NCBI GenBank assembly: GCA_036555755.1
Contig: DATBKS010000316.1
Coordinates: 1-13,405, forward strand
Direction: 5' to 3'
Length of the DNA stretch: 13,405 nt
From: JAICJR01 sp036555755
GTDB taxonomy: Bacteria > Actinomycetota > Thermoleophilia > Solirubrobacterales > Thermoleophilaceae
Position 1 is the first letter of the stretch. Each line of letters begins with the position of its first letter. Shown piece by piece: positions 7,613-13,405 of this stretch. The notes below the pieces were generated by a model. That model was not told the DNA's origin, searched no databases, and saw only the letters and a list, made by a program, of their open reading frames with translations. The position numbers were made by a program, and so were the translations under genes.

Positions 7613-9103
7613 ATGGCGATAAGCGACTCAGCCCACGAGGCGGCACGCGAACTCGACATCGGGCGCCTGCTGCCGGACGGCTTCCAACTGGTCGGGGGCG
7701 AGTGGGTCGGCGCTGACAGCGGGGAGACCATCGAGGTGCTCAACCCCGCCACGGGCGAGCTTTTGGCGACTGTTCCCCGCAGCGGCGAGGCCGACGTGGC
7801 GAATGCCGTCGCGGCCGCCGAGGCCGCATTCCCCGCGTGGCGCGACACGAGCCCGAGCGAGCGCGGCGCGCTGATGCTGCGCTGGGCGGAGCTGTGCCGG
7901 GACCACGGGCACGAGCTCGACCTGCTCGAGCGCCTCGAGGTCGGCCGTCCGAGCTGGGGCCCCTCGCCGGTCCCGGGGATCATCACCTTCAACGCCGGTC
8001 TCGCCGACAAGGTGAGCGGCCAGACGCTGCCCAGCGCGCGGCCGGACGTCCTTGGCATGACGATCCGCGAGCCCTACGGCGTCTGCGGCAGCATCATCCC
8101 CTGGAACACGCCCGGGCCGCTGGTGGCGAACACCGTCGCGCCGGCGATCGCCGTCGGCAACACCGCGGTGATCAAGCCCGCCGAGGACGCCCCGCTCACG
8201 CCCTTGCTGATGGCCCGGCTCGCCAAGGAGGCCGGCATCCCCGACGGCGTGATCAACGTCGTGACCGGATACGGCGACGAGGCGGGCGCGGCGCTGACGC
8301 GCGACCCGGGCGTACGCCACATGAGCTTCACCGGCTCGCCCGAGACCGGCACCAAGGTCATGGAGGCCTGCGCGAAGAACCTCGTTCCGGTTCACCTCGA
8401 GCTGGGCGGGAAGTCGCCCCAGGTGGTCCTGCGCGATGCGCCGCTCGAGAAGGCGATCCCCACGATCGTCCGCAGCATCACGCTGAACAGCGGGCAGGTG
8501 TGCGCGGCAGGCTCGCGCGTCCTCGTCGACGAGGCGATTCGCGGCCAGGTGGTGGAGCAGCTGGCGAGCGAGTTCCAAAACGTGAAGGTGGGCCCCTGGT
8601 ACGAGCAGGTCGACATGGGACCGCTGATCAGCGACAAGCAGGAGAAGCGGGTGCTCGGCTATCTGGACAGCGGCCGCGAGGCCGGCGCGACGGTGGTCGT
8701 GGGCGGGAGCAAGATGAGCGGGGAGGGCTACGACGGCGGCTACTTCGTCGAGCCGACGATCTTCGACGACGTCCGCCCCGACATGCGGATCGCCCAGGAG
8801 GAGATCTTCGGGCCGGTGCTCTCGGTGCTCGGCTACGACGACGAGGACGAGGCGCTGGAGGTGGCCAACGGCACGCGCTATGGGCTGGTGGCCTCGGTGT
8901 GGACGAGCGACGTGGGCAAGGCGGTGCGGCTCGCGCGCCGGATCCAGGCGGGCATGGTCTCGATCAACACGCTGTGGTCGGGCGGAGTGATCGGCGCGCC
9001 GTTCGGCGGCTACAAGCACAGCGGCTTCGGCCGCACGGCCAGCGCCGAATCGGCCCTCGAGTACACGCAGGTGAAGAGCGTGATCTTCGACGGGAGCCGT
9101 TAG
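7613..9103 (+). CDS. NAD(P)-dependent aldehyde dehydrogenase
   Basis: This enzyme oxidises an aldehyde to a carboxylic acid in the cytoplasm. Its 496 residues match the normal length of the family and all key residues are present: Asn165 in IIPWNTPGP (oxyanion hole), Lys188 in VIKPAEDAP (cofactor), Glu263 in LELGGKSPQ (general base), the nucleophile Cys297 in NSGQVCAAGSR, and Glu397 in EEIFGPV. The C-terminal GGYKHSGFGR and the final helix motif ALEYTQVKSV are typical of the betaine/2-hydroxymuconic-semialdehyde/generic ALDH branch. The sequence does not identify the substrate. Within this operon it would take the aldehyde made by one of the alcohol dehydrogenases, or a semialdehyde from ring cleavage. 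The next gene begins two bases after its stop. Confidence 0.95.
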   Translation: MAISDSAHEAARELDIGRLLPDGFQLVGGEWVGADSGETIEVLNPATGELLATVPRSGEADVANAVAAAEAAFPAWRDTSPSERGALMLRWAELCRDHGHELDLLERLEVGRPSWGPSPVPGIITFNAGLADKVSGQTLPSARPDVLGMTIREPYGVCGSIIPWNTPGPLVANTVAPAIAVGNTAVIKPAEDAPLTPLLMARLAKEAGIPDGVINVVTGYGDEAGAALTRDPGVRHMSFTGSPETGTKVMEACAKNLVPVHLELGGKSPQVVLRDAPLEKAIPTIVRSITLNSGQVCAAGSRVLVDEAIRGQVVEQLASEFQNVKVGPWYEQVDMGPLISDKQEKRVLGYLDSGREAGATVVVGGSKMSGEGYDGGYFVEPTIFDDVRPDMRIAQEEIFGPVLSVLGYDDEDEALEVANGTRYGLVASVWTSDVGKAVRLARRIQAGMVSINTLWSGGVIGAPFGGYKHSGFGRTASAESALEYTQVKSVIFDGSR

Positions 9104-9105
9104 CC

Positions 9106-10014
9106 ATGGAGATTTCGCTCGACGGCAAGGTCGCGCTCGTCACGGGCGCCGGGCCCAACATCGGCAGCGGCATCGCGCTGGCGCTCGCGAGCTACGGCGC
9201 GAAGGTCGCCTGCAACGACGTGGACCCGGAGGCGGCGGCCGCGAGCGCCGCGCGAATCGAGCGCCACGGCGGCGAGGCCCTGGCGGTGACCGGCGACGTG
9301 AGCGACGAGCAGGACGTGCAGCGCTACGTGCGGGAGGTCCTCGATCGCTTCGGCCGGATCGACATTCTCGTGAACAACGCGGCCCTGCTCGGCGGCCGCG
9401 GCCTGCTCGAGGAGAGCCTCGACTACTTCAACCGCGCGGTGAGCGTCGCGGCGGCCGGCAGCTTCCTGAACTCGAAGCACGTCGCGATCTCGATGATCGA
9501 GCGCGAGATCAAGGGCAGCATCGTCTGCATCCTGTCCTCGAACGCGTGGCAGGGCGCTCCCGGGGTGATCGCCTACGCGTTCCACAAGGGCGGGCTCGCC
9601 AACTTCGTGCGCGCGGCGGCGATGGACCTCGCGCCGTACGGCATCCGGGTCAACAGCTTCTCGCCCACCGCGCCGGAGCCCGACAATCCGGAGCTGCTCG
9701 CCGAGTACGAGCGTCATGGCCGGCCGCAGCGGCCCGCGCCACCGGCCGACCGTCCCTCCTGGTGGCGCGACGTGGGGAAGATCGACGTGCGCCGCAACAT
9801 CCCGATGGGCGCGGCGTCGACGCCCACCGACATCGGTCACTGCGTGGCCTGGATGTCCTCGGACTACGCGCGGCTCGTCACCGGCTGCGATTTCGTGATC
9901 GACGGCGGCGCGCGGGCCAAGTACTGGGGCTACACGCCGCCGGAGGAGAACGCTGGACCTATTCCACTGATGCCGCTCGACAACGTGGCGAGCGTGACTG
10001 GAGGTGCTCGCTGA
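9106..10014 (+). CDS. Short-chain dehydrogenase/reductase (SDR), divergent cofactor motif
   Basis: A 302-residue Rossmann-fold oxidoreductase. It has the catalytic Ser144 and the pair Tyr157/Lys161 (YAFHK) at the classical spacing, NNAA at 90-93, and Asp38 at the end of the second strand, favouring NAD(H). Departures from classical SDRs: the glycine motif reads TGAGPNIG (13-20), with Asn18 in place of the middle Gly; Ser113 stands where the catalytic-tetrad Asn normally lies; and the substrate loop after SFSPTAPEP is enlarged, with an Arg/Pro-rich stretch ending in PSWWRDVGK before IPMG. At 302 residues it is longer than the usual ~250, with an extra C-terminal tail after the GGAR region. It probably interconverts an alcohol and a ketone on the pathway substrate. 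The substrate cannot be assigned. Confidence 0.9.
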   Translation: MEISLDGKVALVTGAGPNIGSGIALALASYGAKVACNDVDPEAAAASAARIERHGGEALAVTGDVSDEQDVQRYVREVLDRFGRIDILVNNAALLGGRGLLEESLDYFNRAVSVAAAGSFLNSKHVAISMIEREIKGSIVCILSSNAWQGAPGVIAYAFHKGGLANFVRAAAMDLAPYGIRVNSFSPTAPEPDNPELLAEYERHGRPQRPAPPADRPSWWRDVGKIDVRRNIPMGAASTPTDIGHCVAWMSSDYARLVTGCDFVIDGGARAKYWGYTPPEENAGPIPLMPLDNVASVTGGAR

Positions 10015-11108
10015 TGACCGACCTCGTACGTGCAGCAGTCCAAACCGGGCCCGGAGAATTCGAGCTGCGCACCTTCCCGCGCCCAGAGATCGGGCCGGAC
10101 AACGGTCTCCTTCGGATCGAGGCCTGCGGGGTGTGCGGCAGCGACGTGGAGACCTACCGCGGGCACCTCGGGAGGCCGGACATGTATCCGTTGATCCCCG
10201 GGCACGAGCCGCTCGGGGTGATCGAAGAGGTCGGCGAGCGCGCGGCGGAGCGCTGGGGCGTGCAGCCCGGCGACCGGGTGGCACTCGAGATCCTGATTCC
10301 CTGCCGCAGCTGCGACCACTGCCTGACCGGGCGCTACATGGCCTGCCCCAACCGCAAGGGGGCGCACGGCGTCACGCCACTGACGAGGGAGCCGGGGCTG
10401 TGGGGCGGCTTCTCGGAGTACATCTACCTGCACCCGAACGCGATCCTCCACAAGATCCGGGGCGACATTCCTCCCGAGCTGGCGGTGATGTTCAACCCGC
10501 TCGGCGCCGGGGTGCGCTGGGCCTGCTCGCTCGGCGGCACGACGCTGGGCGACACCGTCCTGATCCTTGGACCTGGGCAGCGCGGCCTCACCTCAGTGAT
10601 CGCGGCACGGGCGGCCGGCGCGGGCACGATCATCGTCACCGGGCTCGGACGCGACGAGCACAAGCTCGCGCTCGCCCGCGAGTTCGGCGCCGACCACACG
10701 ATCAACGTGGAGGAGGAGAACGTGGTCGAGCGGGTGGGCGAGATCACCGGCGGGGCGATGGCCGACATCGTGCTCGAGCTGACACCGATGGCGACACAGC
10801 CGATCAGCGACGCGATCGAGGCCGTGAGGCACGGCGGCACGGTGGTCCTGGCGGGCCTGAAGGGCAACCGCCCGGTCGAGCTCGTCACCGACAGGCTGAT
10901 CAACAAGGGCGTGACCGTGAAGGGCGCTTACAGCGTCGACGCCACGGCTTACATCGAGGCGATCCGGATCATCGAGTCCGGCCGCTTCCCGCTCGAGCGG
11001 ATGCACAGCGGGAAGTTCGAGCTGGCCGACACCGAGGCCGCCATCCAGGAGCTGGGTGACGGCAAGGCGGTGCACGTGTGCGTCTGTCCCAACGGGAGGG
11101 CCGGCTGA
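10014..11108 (+). CDS. Zinc-dependent alcohol/polyol dehydrogenase (MDR superfamily)
   Basis: A 364-residue medium-chain dehydrogenase. Catalytic zinc ligands are Cys41 (ACGVCGSD), His64 and Glu65 (PGHE); the structural zinc site is C97, C100, C103 and C111. The Rossmann motif is GPGQRG (186-191). The layout resembles threonine/sorbitol-type dehydrogenases. One oddity: where sorbitol-type enzymes have EPL, this has NPLGAG (Asn161). ATG at 10014 overlaps the SDR stop by one base (TGATG), with GGAGG at 10000-10004 as ribosome site. It is the first of two MDR enzymes in the operon and is clearly not a duplicate of the second, differing in both catalytic zinc pattern and cofactor motif. Probable role: oxidation of a secondary alcohol or polyol group of the imported compound. 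Confidence 0.92.
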   Translation: MTDLVRAAVQTGPGEFELRTFPRPEIGPDNGLLRIEACGVCGSDVETYRGHLGRPDMYPLIPGHEPLGVIEEVGERAAERWGVQPGDRVALEILIPCRSCDHCLTGRYMACPNRKGAHGVTPLTREPGLWGGFSEYIYLHPNAILHKIRGDIPPELAVMFNPLGAGVRWACSLGGTTLGDTVLILGPGQRGLTSVIAARAAGAGTIIVTGLGRDEHKLALAREFGADHTINVEEENVVERVGEITGGAMADIVLELTPMATQPISDAIEAVRHGGTVVLAGLKGNRPVELVTDRLINKGVTVKGAYSVDATAYIEAIRIIESGRFPLERMHSGKFELADTEAAIQELGDGKAVHVCVCPNGRAG

Positions 11109-12154
11109 TGCTCGTTGACATGCACGCTCACGTGATCCCGGGCGCCCTCGAGGCGGTCGGCAAGCACGACGACCACCGCGGCCCGCGCATCGGCCCCTGC
11201 GACGACGAGCACGCGCGGCTGCTCGAGACCGATCGGATCCAGTTCAAGGCGTCCGACGCGTTCTACTCCGCCGAGCGCAGGCTCGAGGAAATGGAGCGCA
11301 GCGGCTTGGACGCCGAGGTCGTGTCGCCGATGCCGCCGCTGCTCGACTACGCCCTGAGCGGCGAGGAGGGACTCGATCTGAGCCGGCGCGTGAACGAGTT
11401 CATCGCCGAGCTGTGCCGCACGAGCCCGGAGCGCCTGCTCGGCATGGCGATGGTGCCTTTGCAGGCGCCCGAGCTGGCGGCGGCGGAGCTGGCGGCGGTC
11501 AAGGAGCAGGGCCTCGTGGCCGTGGAGATCGCCTCGAACATCCAGGGCCGGGCGCTGCACGACGATGCATTCGCGGACTTTTGGGCGGAGGCCGAGCGGC
11601 TCGGGATGCCGATCTTCGTGCACGCGATGCCGAGCGATCTGGGCGGCCGCGTACCGGCCGGGCTGATCCCCGTCGCCGGCTTCGCGGTGGGCGTCGACGC
11701 CGCTCTCGGCGCCACGTCGATCATCTGCGGCGGCGTGGCGGAGCGCCACCCGGGGCTGCGGCTCGCGTTCAGCCACGGCGCCGGGGGCTTCCCGATGATC
11801 CTGCCGCGGGCGAGCTACTTCTGGAGCAAGACCTGGAACGAGGAGCCGTCATCCGAGGGCGAGGGGCTCTCGCCGGCCGAGCTGGCCAGGCGCTTCTTCT
11901 ACGACGGGCTCGTGATGGACCGGCGGGCGCTCCGCTACCTGATCGACCTCGTGGGGCACCGGCAGGTGCTCGTGGGCAGCGACTTCCCCGCGATGCCGAG
12001 GGAGGAGCCCTGCGCTCGCACCCTTCGCTCGCTGCGGCTGCCGCCGGAGGTGTTCGACGACATCGCCTGGCACAACACCTTCCGCTTCCTCGGCATCGAG
12101 GCGCCGCGGCGCGCCGAGGGGGCTGCCATCTCGACGACAGGAGTGACATCGTGA
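11108..12154 (+). CDS. Amidohydrolase family 2 protein, ACMSD-like (metal-dependent decarboxylase or hydrolase)
   Basis: A 348-residue TIM-barrel enzyme of the amidohydrolase-2 group, which contains aminocarboxymuconate-semialdehyde decarboxylase (ACMSD), resorcylate decarboxylase and related C-C-bond-cleaving enzymes. The metal site is complete: His6-x-His8 (DMHAHVIP), His172 (IFVHAMP), His223 (FSHGAGGFP) and Asp292 (VGSDFP). The intervals are close to those of bacterial ACMSD (His9, His11, His177, His228, Asp294). The C-terminus has WHNTFRFLGI, the usual NALRLLGL-like closing helix. ATG at 11108 overlaps the previous stop (TGATG) and has GGGAGGG ahead; an upstream in-frame ATG at 11078 would lie inside the dehydrogenase gene. 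The likely reaction is decarboxylation of a pathway acid or hydrolysis of a ring or C-C bond; which one is not decided by the sequence. Confidence 0.9.
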   Translation: MLVDMHAHVIPGALEAVGKHDDHRGPRIGPCDDEHARLLETDRIQFKASDAFYSAERRLEEMERSGLDAEVVSPMPPLLDYALSGEEGLDLSRRVNEFIAELCRTSPERLLGMAMVPLQAPELAAAELAAVKEQGLVAVEIASNIQGRALHDDAFADFWAEAERLGMPIFVHAMPSDLGGRVPAGLIPVAGFAVGVDAALGATSIICGGVAERHPGLRLAFSHGAGGFPMILPRASYFWSKTWNEEPSSEGEGLSPAELARRFFYDGLVMDRRALRYLIDLVGHRQVLVGSDFPAMPREEPCARTLRSLRLPPEVFDDIAWHNTFRFLGIEAPRRAEGAAISTTGVTS

Positions 12155-13263
12155 AGACCCGCGCGGCAGTTGTCCGAGGCCCGGGTGAGCCCTGGGAGGT
12201 AACCGAGCTCGAGTTGGACGAGCCCAAGGAGCACGAGATCCTGGTGCGGGTCATGGCCTGCGGGCTATGTCACTCCGACGAGCACGTGCGCGAGGGCGGC
12301 CCGTATCGCTATCCCATGGTCGGCGGCCACGAAGGCGCGGGCGTGGTGGAGAAGGTCGGCAAGGGTGTGACGCGCGTGCGCGAGGGCGATCACATCGTCA
12401 CGTCGTGGATACCGGTGTGCGGCCACTGCCGCTACTGCTCGACCGGCCACCAGAACATGTGCGACGACGGCAAGAACGCCGGCACCGGGATGTTCCTCGA
12501 CGGCACCTTCCGCTTCCACGAGAACGGCACCGATGTCGGCGGGATGTGCGTGCTTGGCACGTTCTCGCAGTGGATCGTGATCTCCGAGAACTCGGCGGTG
12601 CCGATCGACTCCGACTACCCGTTCGAGATCGCCGCGCTGGTGGCCTGCGGGGTCACCACGGGCTGGGGCTCGTCGGTGTACGCCGCGGGCACACGGCCGG
12701 GCGAGACCGTGGTGATCTTTGGCGCCGGCGGCGTGGGAATCAACGCCGTGCAGGGTGCCGCCTACGCCGGGGCCAAGCACGTCGTGGTGGTGGATCCGGT
12801 GCCGTTCAAGCAGGAGATGGCCGGCAAGTTCGGCGCGACCTTTACAACGGGCGACCCGGAGGAGGCGACGCAGTACATCTGGGAGCGCACGGGCGGCCAG
12901 ATGGCCGATCACGCGGTGATCACAGTCGGCGTGATGCACGCCGAGGTGCTGCGGACCGCCGTCGAGATGATCGGCAAGGGCGGCAGCGTGGTGGTCACGG
13001 CCGTCGGCGGCGGTCCAGACGAGCACACGATCGCCATCGCGGGCTCGCCGGTCACGGGCTGGCACAAGAACATCCAGGGCTCGCTCTTCGGCGGCGCCAA
13101 CCCGCTCTACGACATGCCGCGGCTGCTCAACCTCTACCGCGCGGGCGACCTGCGGCTCGACGAGCTGATCACCCGCCGCTACAGCCTCGACGAGATCAAC
13201 CAGGGGTTCGAGGACATGCTCGAAGGCCGCAACATCCGAGGAGTCCTGATCCATGAGCACTAG
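12151..13263 (+). CDS. NDMA-dependent alcohol dehydrogenase, Rxyl_3153 family (mycofactocin-linked)
   Basis: A 370-residue zinc alcohol dehydrogenase. Catalytic zinc ligands are Cys40 (ACGLCHSD), His60 (GGHEG) and Cys166 (VACGVTTGWG); the structural zinc cysteines are 90, 93, 96 and 104; the Rossmann motif is GAGGVG (191-196), with Asp215 marking NAD use. The N-terminus (MKTRAAVVRGPGEPWEV) and the WERTGGQMADHAVITVG stretch match, from memory, the NDMA-dependent family found in actinobacteria. Those enzymes hold NAD so tightly that it does not exchange, and the electrons pass to another carrier, thought to be the peptide-derived cofactor mycofactocin. GTG at 12151 overlaps the preceding stop (GTGA), with AGGAG about nine bases ahead. 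It probably oxidises a primary alcohol to the aldehyde used by the aldehyde dehydrogenase of this operon. Confidence 0.88.
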   Translation: MKTRAAVVRGPGEPWEVTELELDEPKEHEILVRVMACGLCHSDEHVREGGPYRYPMVGGHEGAGVVEKVGKGVTRVREGDHIVTSWIPVCGHCRYCSTGHQNMCDDGKNAGTGMFLDGTFRFHENGTDVGGMCVLGTFSQWIVISENSAVPIDSDYPFEIAALVACGVTTGWGSSVYAAGTRPGETVVIFGAGGVGINAVQGAAYAGAKHVVVVDPVPFKQEMAGKFGATFTTGDPEEATQYIWERTGGQMADHAVITVGVMHAEVLRTAVEMIGKGGSVVVTAVGGGPDEHTIAIAGSPVTGWHKNIQGSLFGGANPLYDMPRLLNLYRAGDLRLDELITRRYSLDEINQGFEDMLEGRNIRGVLIHEH

Positions 13264-13293
13264 CGCACTAGCTTTGAAAGCCGACCCGAGATC

Positions 13294-13300
13294 AGGAGGG
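13294..13300 (+). promoter_or_regulatory. Ribosome binding site AGGAGGG deciding the start at 13308
   Basis: The site lies seven bases ahead of ATG at 13308. The nearer ATG at 13303 is followed after one codon by TGA (ATGACATGA) and so cannot start a gene. The 44-base gap between the alcohol dehydrogenase stop and this start shows no terminator-like hairpin with T-run, so the gene is probably still part of the operon. Confidence 0.7.
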
Positions 13301-13307
13301 CAATGAC

Positions 13308-13405
13308 ATGACCAGCACGATCATGGATCCGACGGGCCAGACCCGCGGCGAGGCGAAGCCCGGCCTGTCGCTGGCAGAGCGCCGGGCCGACCTCCAGGGA
13401 GCGAC
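13308..13405 (+). CDS. Start of a tenth operon gene, cut by the window edge; possibly a UGSC-family protein
   Basis: Thirty-two codons are visible. The N-terminus is hydrophilic and contains MDPTGQ near the start and LAERRADLQGA at the edge, with no signal peptide. The pattern of a DPTG motif followed some 15-25 residues later by a short 'L-x-G' strand start recalls UGSC-family proteins (a thioredoxin-like group of unknown function that often begins with ILDPTG). This rests on memory of a short motif and is weak. The strong ribosome site and close spacing make it a real gene; its function must be read from sequence beyond the window. Confidence 0.55.
   Translation, partial: MTSTIMDPTGQTRGEAKPGLSLAERRADLQGA

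Noticed and set aside
5683..8058. A 791-codon open frame on the minus strand
   Set aside because: It runs antisense across three genes with clear ABC and ALDH motifs, its product is Arg/Ser/Ala-rich low-information sequence, and long antisense frames are expected at this GC content.
13303..13305. ATG at 13303 as a start codon
   Set aside because: The frame is ATG ACA TGA, stopping after two codons; the ATG at 13308 is at correct spacing from AGGAGGG and stays open.
1..13405. tRNA, rRNA, CRISPR, insertion sequence or phage attachment features
   Set aside because: I saw no cloverleaf-like sequence, regularly spaced repeats, transposase motifs or flanking target duplications.

Overview
The window is high-GC DNA with ATG/GTG starts, strong AGGAGG ribosome sites and tightly packed genes. 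It reads like an actinobacterial chromosome. The last complete gene belongs to the NDMA-dependent alcohol dehydrogenase family (Rxyl_3153 type), and the first locus encodes a GAF-domain protein of a style common in Solirubrobacterales; both suggest the Thermoleophilia/Rubrobacteria side of the phylum. That placement is inference from gene style, not a phylogenetic result.

Left part (1-1766, minus strand): an AraC-family regulator (753-1766), then a decayed GAF-domain gene (144-709) with an apparent internal deletion and a late frameshift, then the first 19 codons of another gene (58 down to 1) with a strong ribosome site. All three point leftward and may share transcription.

Middle (1767-2011): a 245-base divergent intergenic region between the regulator and the rightward genes. 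Its right half holds three consecutive dyad symmetries (1917-1941, 1953-1970, 1980-1995), the last ending 6 bases before the ribosome site of the first rightward gene. It is the obvious place for regulator binding and/or leader-RNA control.

Right part (2012-13405, plus strand): ten genes with no gap larger than 44 bases, most overlapping by 1-20 bases, so almost certainly one operon. It opens with a complete five-part ABC importer of the peptide/opine/nickel class: lipoprotein binding protein, two permeases, two ATPases. Five enzymes follow: an aldehyde dehydrogenase, a short-chain dehydrogenase, a zinc alcohol/polyol-type dehydrogenase, an ACMSD-like metal-dependent amidohydrolase (decarboxylase/hydrolase) and an NDMA-dependent (probably mycofactocin-linked) alcohol dehydrogenase. 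A tenth gene starts at 13308 and runs off the window.

Taken together this looks like an import-and-oxidise catabolic operon: a small organic compound is taken up by the ABC system, its alcohol groups are oxidised by up to three dehydrogenases, the aldehyde is converted to an acid, and the product is decarboxylated or hydrolysed by the amidohydrolase. The substrate cannot be read from the sequence. I see no tRNA, rRNA, CRISPR array, insertion sequence or phage gene.
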